This document shows, piece after piece, positions 8,717 to 18,189 of a stretch of 64,000 nucleotides of DNA. The position numbers and the translations under genes were made by a program. Each line of letters begins with the position of its first letter. Positions within the stretch are counted from its first letter, which is position 1. Origin of the DNA: Bdellovibrionales bacterium GWA1_52_35 (GTDB lineage Bacteria > Bdellovibrionota > UBA1018); NCBI GenBank assembly GCA_001769805.1, contig MEPO01000021.1, positions 62,001-126,000 of the forward strand, in the 5' to 3' direction. Under the pieces are notes generated by a model, which was given only the letters and a program-made list of their open reading frames with translations, made no database searches and had not been told where the DNA came from.

Positions 8717-9778
8717 TTATACCTGAAGGTTCGCAAATCCACGACTGGCAAGCGTCAATAATGACAGCTTGTATAGCAATCGTGCGCCAACGTTTGCGTC
8801 CCATTCGTCTGCCCGGTTTTTAAGATTCGGAGCGACTTCATTCAAGTCAAAACCAATGATTTTCTTCCCTGCATGAACGAGCATCCAAAGAATGTGGCTC
8901 GCTTCGCTATACGAAAGCCCACCCGGAACCGGGGTACCGGTATGCGGACAAAACTGAGGATCGAGTCCATCGATATCAAAAGAAATCCAGACCTCTTCCG
9001 GCAAAGCATAAAGAACATCACGCCCGATATCCCACCACGCTGTTCCTTCGAATTTGCGCCTTGAGAGATCCCGATCCAGAAAGATTTTTACCCGATCCTT
9101 CTGTTTACGGGTGTACTCGAATTCTTCTTCGCAATAATCACGAATGCCGATCTGTACCAGCTTTGTCACTTCTGGAATCTTCTCGAGCACGTTGTACATG
9201 ATTGAAGCATGCGACCAGGTGAAGCCCTCAAAAGCCCGGCGGGTATCCGAGTGGGCGTCAAAATGAAGAATTCCAAAGGACTGATGCTGCTCGGCGACGG
9301 CCCGAAGCGCTCCAAAAGGAACAGAATGATCTCCTCCGACTATCCCGACGATCTTGTCCTGAGAAAGAAGCTGCTTGGTTTCCCTGTATACGAATTCATT
9401 TAGTCGGACGCCCGCCTCGTTCACCAGCTTCTGTGCCGCCAAGAGCTTCTTGTTTCCTCGAGGAATGTCACCCCCGACTGCGATGATCTTCTCCGCCGCT
9501 TGCCGGGCGCGCCGGTTCAAGGTTCGGAGTTCCCGGGATTCCGGACGCATGAATATTCCAGCTTCGTAAGCCCGTGGCAGGTCGAGATCGAAGAGATCCA
9601 CCTGACGACTGGCCTCCAGGATAGCGGCAGGCCCCTGAGATGTCCCCCCCCCATATGAAGTGGTTGCCTCCCAAGAAACTGGGATCAGAACCAGCTGAGA
9701 TTCCGTCTCGGTAAACGGCAAACCGAAGATTCCGGAATCAGAGGCGGAGGCGGCGTTAGGATCAAATTTTTTCGTCAT
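8717..9778 (-). CDS. Arginase/agmatinase-family ureohydrolase
   Basis: 353-residue manganese ureohydrolase. All metal ligands of the family are visible: GGDHS (H151), HFDAHSD (D174, H176, D178) and SFDIDGLDP (D268, D270). Such enzymes release urea from arginine, agmatine, guanidinobutyrate or related compounds; the sequence alone does not fix the substrate. It faces the P5C dehydrogenase gene tail to tail. An arginine to ornithine to P5C to glutamate route would be consistent, but no ornithine aminotransferase is in view. It is longer than typical agmatinases (about 300-320 aa), with an insert around residues 80-125. Confidence 0.88.
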   Translation of the reverse strand: MTKKFDPNAASASDSGIFGLPFTETESQLVLIPVSWEATTSYGGGTSQGPAAILEASRQVDLFDLDLPRAYEAGIFMRPESRELRTLNRRARQAAEKIIAVGGDIPRGNKKLLAAQKLVNEAGVRLNEFVYRETKQLLSQDKIVGIVGGDHSVPFGALRAVAEQHQSFGILHFDAHSDTRRAFEGFTWSHASIMYNVLEKIPEVTKLVQIGIRDYCEEEFEYTRKQKDRVKIFLDRDLSRRKFEGTAWWDIGRDVLYALPEEVWISFDIDGLDPQFCPHTGTPVPGGLSYSEASHILWMLVHAGKKIIGFDLNEVAPNLKNRADEWDANVGARLLYKLSLLTLASRGFANLQV

Positions 9779-9850
9779 AAAGGTTTGTCGCTATTTTCTG
9801 GTCTATCTGTCAAGCGCCTGAAGTGATATTCAATTTTCAAGGATCCATTC

Positions 9851-10228
9851 ATGATAACGCGTGGCGACGCCCAAAGACCCTCAACCTACATTCAATACCG
9901 CAAAGGTCTTTGCGATGATTGCTGGGGCGGATGCTGCACCTTACCCGTTGAGGTCAGCGCCAACGACCTGATCCGGCTCGAACTGATCACGGAAGAAGAG
10001 GCCGCCATTTCCCTGAAAAAAGTCGCCCAGAAGCTGATGAAGGTCAAAATAATCCAGGCCTATCATCAGAAATCGCAGCTTTTCGTTCTGGAGCAACGCT
10101 ATGGACGCGACTGCATTTACCTGAACAAGGACCGTCGCTGCACTGTTTACCTGAAGCGCCCGGAAGTCTGCCGGGCCTTCCCCAAAATCGGACCGAAGCC
10201 CGGCTTCTGCCCTTACAGGAGAAAATAA
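9851..10228 (+). CDS. YkgJ-family CxxCxxxCC cluster protein
   Basis: 125-residue small protein with two cysteine groups: CDDCWGGCC near residues 21-29, and C-terminal cysteines in GRDCIYL, RRCTVY, EVCRAFP and GFCPYRR. This is the pattern of the YkgJ/UPF0153 zinc- or iron-sulfur-cluster family, whose function is not established. The stop overlaps the serpin start by one base (TAATG), so the two genes are probably co-translated. No signal peptide is seen, so it should be cytoplasmic, unlike its partner. Confidence 0.8.
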   Translation: MITRGDAQRPSTYIQYRKGLCDDCWGGCCTLPVEVSANDLIRLELITEEEAAISLKKVAQKLMKVKIIQAYHQKSQLFVLEQRYGRDCIYLNKDRRCTVYLKRPEVCRAFPKIGPKPGFCPYRRK

Positions 10229-11439
10229 TGAAATCCCATCTTACTCGAAATATCTTCGCAGGATTTTTGGGTCTAGCTTACGTCACTTCGCTGCATGCTG
10301 CAGACCGGGCAGTTTTGGCGTCGAACACTTTTGGAGAGCGACTTTTCAATGAACTCTCTCAAGGCTCGCCCGCAGGCAATATCATTTTTTCGCCGTTCAG
10401 TATTTCAACTGCGCTGGCCATGCTGGCTGGAGGGGCCTCGGGCAAGACCGCTGCTCAATTTTATCAAACTTTTGGCGTGAGATCTTCACCTGTGGAATTT
10501 CAAACAGGTTTCGGGAAACTCTCAAAGCAGCTCTCGGTACCCGGTTTTGAATCCGCCAACCGCATCTGGGTCGATCAACGTTTTTCCATTCTGCCCGGCT
10601 ATGGCCAGTTTACCCGGAAGCATTACGGCGCCGAAGCTGAGAAGCTGAATTTTCAGAAAGAGGCCGAAGCCTCCCGATTGGCGATCAACAATTGGGTTGA
10701 AGACAGAACCAGGAACCGCATCAAAGACCTCTTCAAACCTGGCGACATTACCCCGACGACTCGCCTCGTTCTGGCTAATGCGGTCTATTTCAAGGCGCTC
10801 TGGGAGAAGGCGTTTAAACAACAGAAAACTGAAAAGGCCGATTTCAAAATGATGAACGCAAAGAAATCAAAAACCGTTTTGGTTCCAATGATGCAGCAGC
10901 AGTCCGTTTTTGAATACCTTGAAACTCCGAAATTCCAGGCGATCGCGTTGCCCTACAAGGACGGTGGGCTGACCGCCCTGGTTCTGCTTCCCAGAGAGGC
11001 TTCACAAAAAGCTATGTTAGCGCTCCAAAAAGAGCTGCGCCCGGCAAAGCTTGAAGAACTACTGAACTCGAGACTCTCCCCTACAGAGGTAAAAGTGTTT
11101 TTGCCCAGATTCACCTTCAGCCTGACCTCCGATTTGAATCCCCTGCTCGCAAAAATGGGGATCGTGGATGCTTTCCGACCCGGAAAGGCTGACTTCTCCA
11201 AAATCAGCGGGAACAAGGATCTGTCAGTATCCAAAGCGGTCCATAAGGCCTTCATTGAGGTGAATGAGGAGGGGACGGAGGCGGCGGCGGCAACCGGAAT
11301 GTCCATGGGGATCACCTCTATGCCGACCGAAGAAGCGGTGGTTTTCCGCGCCGATCACCCTTTCTTGTTTCTGGTGATTGACCGGAATTCGGGCACTGTT
11401 CTGTTTGCTGCCCGAGTCATGAACCCCGCTGAACATTAG
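10228..11439 (+). CDS. Secreted serpin (serine protease inhibitor family)
   Basis: 403 residues with a Sec signal peptide ending about SLHA. The serpin fold is recognisable from GNIIFSPFSISTALAMLAGGA, LVLANAVYFKALW, the strand region VNEEGTEAAAAT and the C-terminus HPFLFLVIDRNSGTVLFAARVMNP. The reactive-loop hinge EEGTEAAAAT (about 347-356) has the short-side-chain pattern of inhibitory serpins. The scissile P1 residue is ambiguous because the loop is about four residues longer than in alpha-1-antitrypsin; Thr/Ser/Met near MGITSMPTEE are candidates. A periplasmic or secreted location suggests protection against foreign or self proteases. Serpins are patchily distributed in bacteria, and transfer is possible. 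Confidence 0.93.
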   Translation: MKSHLTRNIFAGFLGLAYVTSLHAADRAVLASNTFGERLFNELSQGSPAGNIIFSPFSISTALAMLAGGASGKTAAQFYQTFGVRSSPVEFQTGFGKLSKQLSVPGFESANRIWVDQRFSILPGYGQFTRKHYGAEAEKLNFQKEAEASRLAINNWVEDRTRNRIKDLFKPGDITPTTRLVLANAVYFKALWEKAFKQQKTEKADFKMMNAKKSKTVLVPMMQQQSVFEYLETPKFQAIALPYKDGGLTALVLLPREASQKAMLALQKELRPAKLEELLNSRLSPTEVKVFLPRFTFSLTSDLNPLLAKMGIVDAFRPGKADFSKISGNKDLSVSKAVHKAFIEVNEEGTEAAAATGMSMGITSMPTEEAVVFRADHPFLFLVIDRNSGTVLFAARVMNPAEH

Positions 11440-11522
11440 ATCGGCAGAATTCCGAAGTAAACCAATGCTGCAGTGGCCCATCCCTTTGATTTTTGGGCTC
11501 GATTTGGGTACTGTGACACGCT

Positions 11523-14500
11523 ATGGCCAACTTTCAGGAAGTCAAATCGGATATCAATATCCCCAAGCAGGAAGAAGAAATTCTAGCATTCTGGGACGAG
11601 CGCAAGATTTTCGAAAAATCCCTCACTGAACATAAAGGGAAAACTTACAGTTTTTATGACGGCCCTCCGTTTGCGACGGGACTTCCACATTATGGTCACC
11701 TGCTTGCCGGCACCTTGAAAGACATTGTTCCGCGTTACTGGACTATGAACGGCTACCAAATCCCGCGCAGATTCGGCTGGGATTGCCATGGACTTCCAGT
11801 TGAATACGAAATCAACAAAACTCACAAAATCGACAGCCGGAAGCAGATTCTGGAGATGGGCGTAGGCAAGTACAACACGCTTTGCCGCGGAATCGTGAGT
11901 CGCTACTCCCAGGAATGGAAGAAGACGGTACGCCGCACAGGCCGTTGGGTTGACATGGATAACTCCTACTTCACCATGCAACCGGAGTTCATGCAAAGTG
12001 TATGGTGGGTCTTCAAGCAGATGTGGGACAAGGGGCTCATTTATGAAGGCTATAAAGTCGTTCCCTATTCCACCGGAATTTCCACTGCCCTCTCCAATTT
12101 CGAAGCGGGCCAAAATTATAAAGACGTACAGGACCCCGCAATCACCATCGCTTTGAAGGCCGAGGGCGAACCCAACACGTTTTTCCTCGCTTGGACGACC
12201 ACTCCCTGGACACTGACCAGCAATCTTGCGCTCGCAGTCCATAAAGATATTGAATATGTCCGTATTCGCTCCCGCGCAGACGGGACCCGGTACTACCTGG
12301 CCCAGGCGCTTATAAAAACCGTATTTAAGAATGCAGATATCGACTTTGAAATCGAGGCCTCCTTTAAAGGCTCCGAGTTGCTCGGAAAGCGTTACGAACC
12401 CCTCTTTGACTATTTTGCGGATCTCAAAAAAGAGGGCGCATTCAAGATCATTTCTGCCGTGCACGTTACGATCGAAACCGGCACAGGAATCGTCCACATG
12501 GCGCCGGCATTCGGTGAAGAAGATTTCTTTGCCTGTAAAGAAGCGGGAATGCCGATGGCCAACCCCGTGGATGACGACGGCCAGTTTACTTCCGAAGTTC
12601 CGGAGTATCAGGGTAAAAATGTCAAAGCAGCCGATTCGGATATCATTAGAAGAATCAAAGACAAGAAACAACTGATCAAGCACGACACGATCGTACACAG
12701 TTACCCTTTCTGCCCGCGATCCGACACCCCGCTGATTTATCGGGCGGTCTCGTCCTGGTTTGTCGCGGTCGAAAAAATCAAAGAACAAATCGTCGCCAGC
12801 AACAAGACGACCGCGTGGGTACCCGAAGCCCTTCGCGATGGCCGCTTCGGAAACTGGCTGGAAAACGCCCGCGACTGGGCGATCTCGCGCAACCGGTTCT
12901 GGGGAACCCCGATTCCGGTCTGGAAAAATGCCGAGGGTGAAGCAATCTGTATCGGCTCGATTGCCGAGCTTGAGCAACTGACCGGAAAAAAAATCACCGA
13001 TCTGCACATGGAACATGTGGATCAGCTGGAAATTCCTTCGCCTACCGGAAAGTCTCCTCTGAAACGCGTTGGACCGGTACTCGACTGCTGGTTTGAGAGC
13101 GGCTCGATGCCCTATGCCCAGTGGGGCTATCCCTTCCATAATCAGCAGGAATTTGAAAAAGGTTTCCCAGCCGACTTCATTGCTGAAGGTCTCGATCAGA
13201 CTCGAGGCTGGTTTTACACGCTGATGGTGATCGGCACGGCACTTTTCGGCAAGGCCCCTTTCAAAAACGTACTGGTGAACGGCCTCATTCTCGCCGAAGA
13301 CGGCAAGAAAATGAGCAAAAGCCTTCGGAATTATCCGGATCCAATGGAGGTTCTCGGCAAGCACGGGGCGGATGCCCTTCGGCTTTACCTGATTGACTCT
13401 CCCGTGGTGAAAGCCCAGGAACTTCGATTCCAGGAAAAAGGCGTTCACGATGTCGTTCGCAAGATCCTGCTGCGCTGGTGGAATTCCTATTCCTTTTTCG
13501 TGAACTACGCGAACATCGACGCTTTCACACCAAAAGGAGACTACTCCAAGTCCCCGAACATTCTGGACCAGTGGGTGATTTCCAGATTGAACACGTTGAT
13601 CGACAATACACGAACGGAAATGAACGCGTACCGGCTGTACAATGTCGTGCCCTCGCTCCTGCAGTTCATTGAAGAGCTGACCAATACCTACATTCGCTTC
13701 AATCGCAGTCACTTCTGGCAGGAGGGAATGCCCGAGGACAAGCGCCTGGCTTATGAAACCCTTTATTACGTGCTCATCACCCTGAGCAAAGTCATGGCTC
13801 CGTTTGCGCCGTTCATGTCAGAAGTGATGTACCAGAACCTGACCCGCTCGCAGCCACCTGGCGCCGGCCATAAAGAGAGCGTGCATCTCGAGTTGTTCCC
13901 GGAGGTTCAGAACGAACTCCGGAAGCCGGCACTTGAGGAAAGCGTTCATCGCATGGAAGTGCTCGTGACACTGGGACGCAATCTGCGCGAGAAAATCGGG
14001 GTGAAAGCCAAAATTCCTTTGAAGTCCCTCAGACTGATCCACCGCGACCAGGTTGCACTGGATGGCTTGAATCCGTTGAAGCCTTACTTTCAAGACGAAC
14101 TGAATATTGAAGCCATTCTTCTGGACGCGAACGAAGACAAATTCGTTCAGGTGAGTTGCAAGGCGAACTTCCCGGTCTTGGGTAAAAAGCTTGGACCAAA
14201 GATGAAGACCGTCGCAGCTGAGATTCAGAAACTTCCGATCGCAGACATTCTGAAGCTGGAGCAGGGTCAGACCCTGACCTTGGCAGGAGAATCAATTAGC
14301 CTGAGTGACGTCGAGATCCGCCGCGCAGCCCGTGGCGACAACCCGAATCTCTTGACGCACCAGCTGATCTCAATTGAAATCGATCCGACGATCACACCCG
14401 CTCAGGTTCAAGTGGGACTGGCCCGGGAAATCATTCGGAAGGTCCAGGCTGCCCGAAAAGCAGCGGATTTCAAATTGGATAACCGGATTCATCTCGAACT

Positions 14501-14669
14501 CAAATTGTCCGGAGAGCTGAAGGCTGCTGCCGAAGCACACCAGGCGATGATCAAAGAAAACACCCTGACTCTGGAACTGGTTTTCACCGACAATCCTCAA
14601 GGTCAGCATGTTGAAACTGCGGAGACGGATGAAGGACCGGTAACGATTGGATTACGAGTCCTGAAGTGA
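11523..14669 (+). CDS. ileS: Isoleucyl-tRNA synthetase, eukaryotic-type (IleS2-like)
   Basis: 1048-residue class I synthetase charging tRNA-Ile. The HIGH motif appears as HYGH in PFATGLPHYGHLLAGT, and the KMSKS loop is intact at about residues 596-600 (KKMSKSLRNYPDP). The editing CP1 domain contains AWTTTPWTLTSN and GTGIVHMAPAFGEEDF. The stretches DCHGLPVEYEINK and LRNYPDPMEVL, plus the length, resemble the eukaryotic/archaeal-like clade often called IleS2, which is frequently mupirocin-insensitive. That assignment is by eye. The TrmO gene overlaps its stop by four bases. Confidence 0.95.
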   Translation: MANFQEVKSDINIPKQEEEILAFWDERKIFEKSLTEHKGKTYSFYDGPPFATGLPHYGHLLAGTLKDIVPRYWTMNGYQIPRRFGWDCHGLPVEYEINKTHKIDSRKQILEMGVGKYNTLCRGIVSRYSQEWKKTVRRTGRWVDMDNSYFTMQPEFMQSVWWVFKQMWDKGLIYEGYKVVPYSTGISTALSNFEAGQNYKDVQDPAITIALKAEGEPNTFFLAWTTTPWTLTSNLALAVHKDIEYVRIRSRADGTRYYLAQALIKTVFKNADIDFEIEASFKGSELLGKRYEPLFDYFADLKKEGAFKIISAVHVTIETGTGIVHMAPAFGEEDFFACKEAGMPMANPVDDDGQFTSEVPEYQGKNVKAADSDIIRRIKDKKQLIKHDTIVHSYPFCPRSDTPLIYRAVSSWFVAVEKIKEQIVASNKTTAWVPEALRDGRFGNWLENARDWAISRNRFWGTPIPVWKNAEGEAICIGSIAELEQLTGKKITDLHMEHVDQLEIPSPTGKSPLKRVGPVLDCWFESGSMPYAQWGYPFHNQQEFEKGFPADFIAEGLDQTRGWFYTLMVIGTALFGKAPFKNVLVNGLILAEDGKKMSKSLRNYPDPMEVLGKHGADALRLYLIDSPVVKAQELRFQEKGVHDVVRKILLRWWNSYSFFVNYANIDAFTPKGDYSKSPNILDQWVISRLNTLIDNTRTEMNAYRLYNVVPSLLQFIEELTNTYIRFNRSHFWQEGMPEDKRLAYETLYYVLITLSKVMAPFAPFMSEVMYQNLTRSQPPGAGHKESVHLELFPEVQNELRKPALEESVHRMEVLVTLGRNLREKIGVKAKIPLKSLRLIHRDQVALDGLNPLKPYFQDELNIEAILLDANEDKFVQVSCKANFPVLGKKLGPKMKTVAAEIQKLPIADILKLEQGQTLTLAGESISLSDVEIRRAARGDNPNLLTHQLISIEIDPTITPAQVQVGLAREIIRKVQAARKAADFKLDNRIHLELKLSGELKAAAEAHQAMIKENTLTLELVFTDNPQGQHVETAETDEGPVTIGLRVLK

Positions 14670-15430
14670 GCGCTCCCGCACCCGACGCAAGCTGGACTTT
14701 TGAGCCCATTGCAGTCGTACGCTCGTGTTTCAAAGAGAAGTTCGGGATTCCAAGGCAGCCGGGTCTTGCACCCCACGCCATGGGGACACTCAAATTCAAG
14801 AAAAGCACGGGTTATTCCCAGGCTCTGAAGTCGCTTGAGGGTTTCAGTCATCTCTGGGTTATTTTCGTTTTCCACGAGCACGGGGCCAAAAACTGGAAAC
14901 CCACCATTCGTCCGCCTCGACTTGGCGGCGCCAAGCGTGTGGGAGTTTTTGCCTCTCGCACACCGCATCGCCCCAACCCGATTGGAATCAGTGTAGTGAA
15001 AATCCTGGACATTCGACCGAACGCCAAAGGCGGCGCTGAAATCGATGTCGAAGGAGTCGATTTGCTGGACGGAACTCCGGTTCTGGATATCAAACCCTAC
15101 GTTGCTTACTGTGACTCGGTTCCTGAAGCCAAATCGAGCTGGGCCACCGATCCGCTGGTCGACCGGGTGGAATTGAAGTACTCGGCTTTAGCTCTTAAAA
15201 AAATCAAGACCGTGGCCGTGAAGATTCCAAACTTCGCGAAACTCGTTGACGAGCTGATGAGCCTCGATCCGCGTCCCGCTTTTCAGCGAAAAGATCCCCC
15301 GGGCGGGCACTATGGCTTCAGGATCATGGATTGGGATGTGAAGTTCACTGCTCAAAAAGGTTATTTAGCTATTGAGGACCTTCTGCCTTTTGAGAAGCTG
15401 AATGCGGTCAAGAAGCAGAATAGTAAATAG
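14666..15430 (+). CDS. trmO: TrmO/TsaA-family tRNA (t6A37) methyltransferase
   Basis: 254 residues. The N-terminal TsaA beta-barrel domain (about 10-160) contains FEPIAVVRSCFKEKFGIPRQP, LEGFSHLWVIFVFH and ASRTPHRPNPIGIS, the family hallmark. In E. coli TrmO methylates t6A at position 37 of tRNA-Thr. The C-terminal part (FRIMDWDVKFTA) is also typical. Translation starts at GTG inside the ileS stop (GTGA), so it is coupled to ileS, giving two tRNA genes in one unit. It converges on the RNase H gene with a 1-nt gap. Confidence 0.88.
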   Translation: MSAPAPDASWTFEPIAVVRSCFKEKFGIPRQPGLAPHAMGTLKFKKSTGYSQALKSLEGFSHLWVIFVFHEHGAKNWKPTIRPPRLGGAKRVGVFASRTPHRPNPIGISVVKILDIRPNAKGGAEIDVEGVDLLDGTPVLDIKPYVAYCDSVPEAKSSWATDPLVDRVELKYSALALKKIKTVAVKIPNFAKLVDELMSLDPRPAFQRKDPPGGHYGFRIMDWDVKFTAQKGYLAIEDLLPFEKLNAVKKQNSK

Positions 15431-15431
15431 C

Positions 15432-16196
15432 TCAGCTTTCTTTCTCACTGCGAACATCAGACGGCCGGACTCCCCAGGAACGGAGAATCGCCGCTTCGTC
15501 TTCTTCAGACATGGCTTTTTTGAATTTTGCACCCGAACGACCTTTGACCCGGGCTTCGCAACTTGCCCAGGTTTTATGCCTCACAGCGATTCCGCCGATG
15601 AGGCTCAGGTAACCATAGGCCGCAGGCTTGGGGCCCTTGGCGCGATCCTGCATTTCAGGAAGCGGCACATCTTCTGGAAGATCAAAGATCGGTAAGTCAT
15701 ATTTCAGAAGAGGTCCAAGATAGAGTCTGGGCCGGTTGCCTTTTGAAAAGGCCACGGCAATTTCATCCACCCGCTCGTTTCCGGGAACTCCGGAATGACC
15801 TCTAACGTATTTCCATTTCACTTTTTTGCCAGCGACCGCGCTCATCAGCTTCTTCCAGAGATCCTGGTTCGAAACTTCAAGTCCTCCGGCTGTTTTCCAA
15901 TCCCGCTTGCGCCAGCCGAAAACCCATTGCGTGATCCCGCGAATGACATAAGTCGAATCGGTATAGAGATGAATCGGCGTTTTCACTCCGTGCAAACGCT
16001 CCAGCGCCCGAATAGCAGCCATCAATTCCATACGGTTGTTCGTCGTTTCAGGATCGCCGCCACCCAGTTCTTCAACTATGCCCTCGGGTGTGGCAATGAT
16101 CGAGCCCCAGCCGCCCGGTCCGGGATTTCCGGAACTGGCGCCATCGGCAAAAACAACGATCGGCATTCTGTCGGGAAGCTCGGCACGTTCAGGCAT
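15432..16196 (-). CDS. rnhA: RNase HI with a C-terminal viroplasmin/HBD-like domain
   Basis: 254 residues with this start; the RNase H fold begins at MPIVVFADG (about residue 11). Catalytic acids are seen in FADGASSGNPGPGG, in NNRMELMAAI and in LYTDSTYV, with RGHSGVPGNERVD completing the site. The C-terminal 70 residues contain WASCEARVKGRSGAKFKKA, which resembles the hybrid-binding/viroplasmin domain normally found at the N-terminus of eukaryotic RNase H1. The start is uncertain: an in-frame TTG at 16226 and an ATG at 16166 are alternatives and none has a good ribosome site. Role: removal of RNA from RNA-DNA hybrids. Confidence 0.9.
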   Translation of the reverse strand: MPERAELPDRMPIVVFADGASSGNPGPGGWGSIIATPEGIVEELGGGDPETTNNRMELMAAIRALERLHGVKTPIHLYTDSTYVIRGITQWVFGWRKRDWKTAGGLEVSNQDLWKKLMSAVAGKKVKWKYVRGHSGVPGNERVDEIAVAFSKGNRPRLYLGPLLKYDLPIFDLPEDVPLPEMQDRAKGPKPAAYGYLSLIGGIAVRHKTWASCEARVKGRSGAKFKKAMSEEDEAAILRSWGVRPSDVRSEKES

Positions 16197-16298
16197 GGAT
16201 GAATTCTGAATAGGAAACTTCAGCAACTCTGTCCATGATTATTTCAAAACTGCGCCGTGGCCATTGACTTGCACAGCTGTATGGCAAGGAACCAGATT

Positions 16299-18179
16299 AT
16301 GGCGCTTGAACCCGAACGGAGGGAAGGCCCTCCACCTATTCGCTTTGGTCTGCTATACGCGATTCTGGCAGCTTGGCTGGTCCTGCTTGTCGTTGATTTC
16401 GCTCGGATGCAGCGCAACTTCGAAGCAATCCCCTACAGCCAATTCATCACCTACCTGAATCAAAATAAATTAGCCGAGGTGACCGTCGGAAGCGAGCGGA
16501 TCGAGGGAACCCTCAAGGACCCGGCTCCCGGGCAAAAGAAAGACTTCCTCACCAATAAAGTTGAGGATCCGACTCTCACGCAAGCCTTAAAGGATGCGAA
16601 AGTGAAATTTACCGGCATCAAAGATACCTCTCCGTTGGGTGGCATCTTCGCCTGGTTGCTGCCACTTATCGTGTTTTTCGCGCTTTTTCAGTATTTGTCA
16701 AAACGTATGGGCGCAGGTGGTGGCGCTCGTGGTGGGGGAATTCTCTCATTGGGTAAATCGCGCGCCAAAATTTTTGTCGAGACTGATTTGAGAACCCGCT
16801 TCGATGACGTGGCAGGCGTGGACGAAGCCAAAGCCGAGCTGAAGGAAATCGTCGAATTTCTAAAAGACCCCACGTTGTACTCTCGTCTGGGCGGAAGAAT
16901 GCCCAAAGGCGTTTTGCTGGTCGGCCCCCCCGGCACGGGCAAGACCATGATCGCGCGCGCGGTGGCCGGCGAGGCGGGCGTCCCGTTCTTCTCCATCAAC
17001 GGATCCGAGTTCGTCGAACTTTTTGTGGGGTTGGGTGCGGCCCGTGTTCGCGACCTATTTGAACAGGCACGAGGGAAAGCTCCTTGTATCATTTTCATCG
17101 ATGAGCTCGACGCCTTGGGCAAGGCACGCGGAGCCAATATCCTCTCGGGCTCCGGTGGCGACGAAAAAGAACAGACTCTAAATCAACTCTTAGCCGAAAT
17201 GGACGGCTTTGACCCCTCCAAGGGTGTCGTGCTTCTGGCCGCAACCAATCGTCCGGAAGTTCTCGATCCGGCCCTCTTGCGGGCAGGGCGCTTTGATCGG
17301 CAGGTAGTCTTCGACAAACCCGATAAGGGCGGCAGGAAATTAATTTTGGAGATTCACCTGAAGCACATCAAATTTGCGAAGGACGTGGATACAGAGATAC
17401 TCGCATCCATGACCACCGGCTTCTCCGGCGCGGACCTCGCGAATCTAGTGAATGAAGCGGCCTTGATTGCCACCCGAAGAAAAGGTGATTCCGTGACACT
17501 CAAGGATTGCACCGAGGCTATCGAGCGGATTGTTGCGGGTCTTGAACGAAAAAACCGCGTATTAAGTGCTGACGAAAAACGACGTGTTGCGTACCACGAG
17601 ATGGGCCATGCAGTGGTGGCCCTGGCTCGGGGTGCTCACGAATCGGTGCATAAAGTCAGTGTTATTCCGCGAGGCATTGCTGCTTTGGGCTATACCCTCC
17701 GAAGACCGACAGAAGACCGTTACATGATGAGCAGTCAAGAGCTTAAGGACAAGCTTGCAATCCTGCTCGGTGGCCGGGCTTCCGAGACAATTTTCCTGCA
17801 GGATATTTCAACCGGAGCCGCCGATGATCTGGATAAAGCAACCGAGGTGGCGCGCGCTATGGCTATGCGCTACGGGATGAGCCGCAAACTCGGACTTGCA
17901 ACCTTCGAGCGAGAACAAGCTCCCTTGCTCGGAGGACAGCCGCCAATGAAGCTGCACGAATACAGCGAGGAGACGGCCCAGCTTATTGATAAGGAAGTCA
18001 CACGATTTCTGGCGGATTCTGCTCAGACTGCACACGAGCTGATCACAGAATACCGCGAACTGGTAGAGGAGGGCGTGATGATCCTTCTCACCCGGGAAAC
18101 GCTCAACGAGGAAGAATTAAAAACTCTCTGGAACCGCTATCAACTCAGACCCAAATCTGCTGAAGGGCTTGCTTCCTGA
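16299..18179 (+). CDS. ftsH: ATP-dependent zinc metalloprotease FtsH
   Basis: 626-residue membrane AAA+ protease for quality control of membrane and short-lived cytosolic proteins. One transmembrane segment (about 12-34) precedes a periplasmic domain, and a second (about 110-130) follows it. The AAA domain has Walker A GPPGTGKT (209-216), Walker [13 protein letters not shown] and second region of homology [20 protein letters not shown]. The protease domain has HEMGH (433-437). The start is the third candidate: ATG at 16299 has AAGGA eight bases upstream, whereas GTG at 16257 and ATG at 16281 lack ribosome sites. The C-terminus converges on a lipoprotein gene. Confidence 0.95.
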   Translation: MALEPERREGPPPIRFGLLYAILAAWLVLLVVDFARMQRNFEAIPYSQFITYLNQNKLAEVTVGSERIEGTLKDPAPGQKKDFLTNKVEDPTLTQALKDAKVKFTGIKDTSPLGGIFAWLLPLIVFFALFQYLSKRMGAGGGARGGGILSLGKSRAKIFVETDLRTRFDDVAGVDEAKAELKEIVEFLKDPTLYSRLGGRMPKGVLLVGPPGTGKTMIARAVAGEAGVPFFSINGSEFVELFVGLGAARVRDLFEQARGKAPCIIFIDELDALGKARGANILSGSGGDEKEQTLNQLLAEMDGFDPSKGVVLLAATNRPEVLDPALLRAGRFDRQVVFDKPDKGGRKLILEIHLKHIKFAKDVDTEILASMTTGFSGADLANLVNEAALIATRRKGDSVTLKDCTEAIERIVAGLERKNRVLSADEKRRVAYHEMGHAVVALARGAHESVHKVSVIPRGIAALGYTLRRPTEDRYMMSSQELKDKLAILLGGRASETIFLQDISTGAADDLDKATEVARAMAMRYGMSRKLGLATFEREQAPLLGGQPPMKLHEYSEETAQLIDKEVTRFLADSAQTAHELITEYRELVEEGVMILLTRETLNEEELKTLWNRYQLRPKSAEGLAS

Positions 18180-18189
18180 TTTTCTGTTT

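Noticed and set aside
11440..11522. Possible T-box or leader upstream of ileS
   Set aside because: Only 83 bp; no T-box consensus, no leader peptide or convincing hairpin, and T-boxes are largely a Gram-positive feature.
11583..13712. 709-codon open frame antisense to ileS
   Set aside because: It lies wholly opposite a full-length, motif-complete ileS; the translation shows no domain, and codon bias of the sense gene explains the long open frame.
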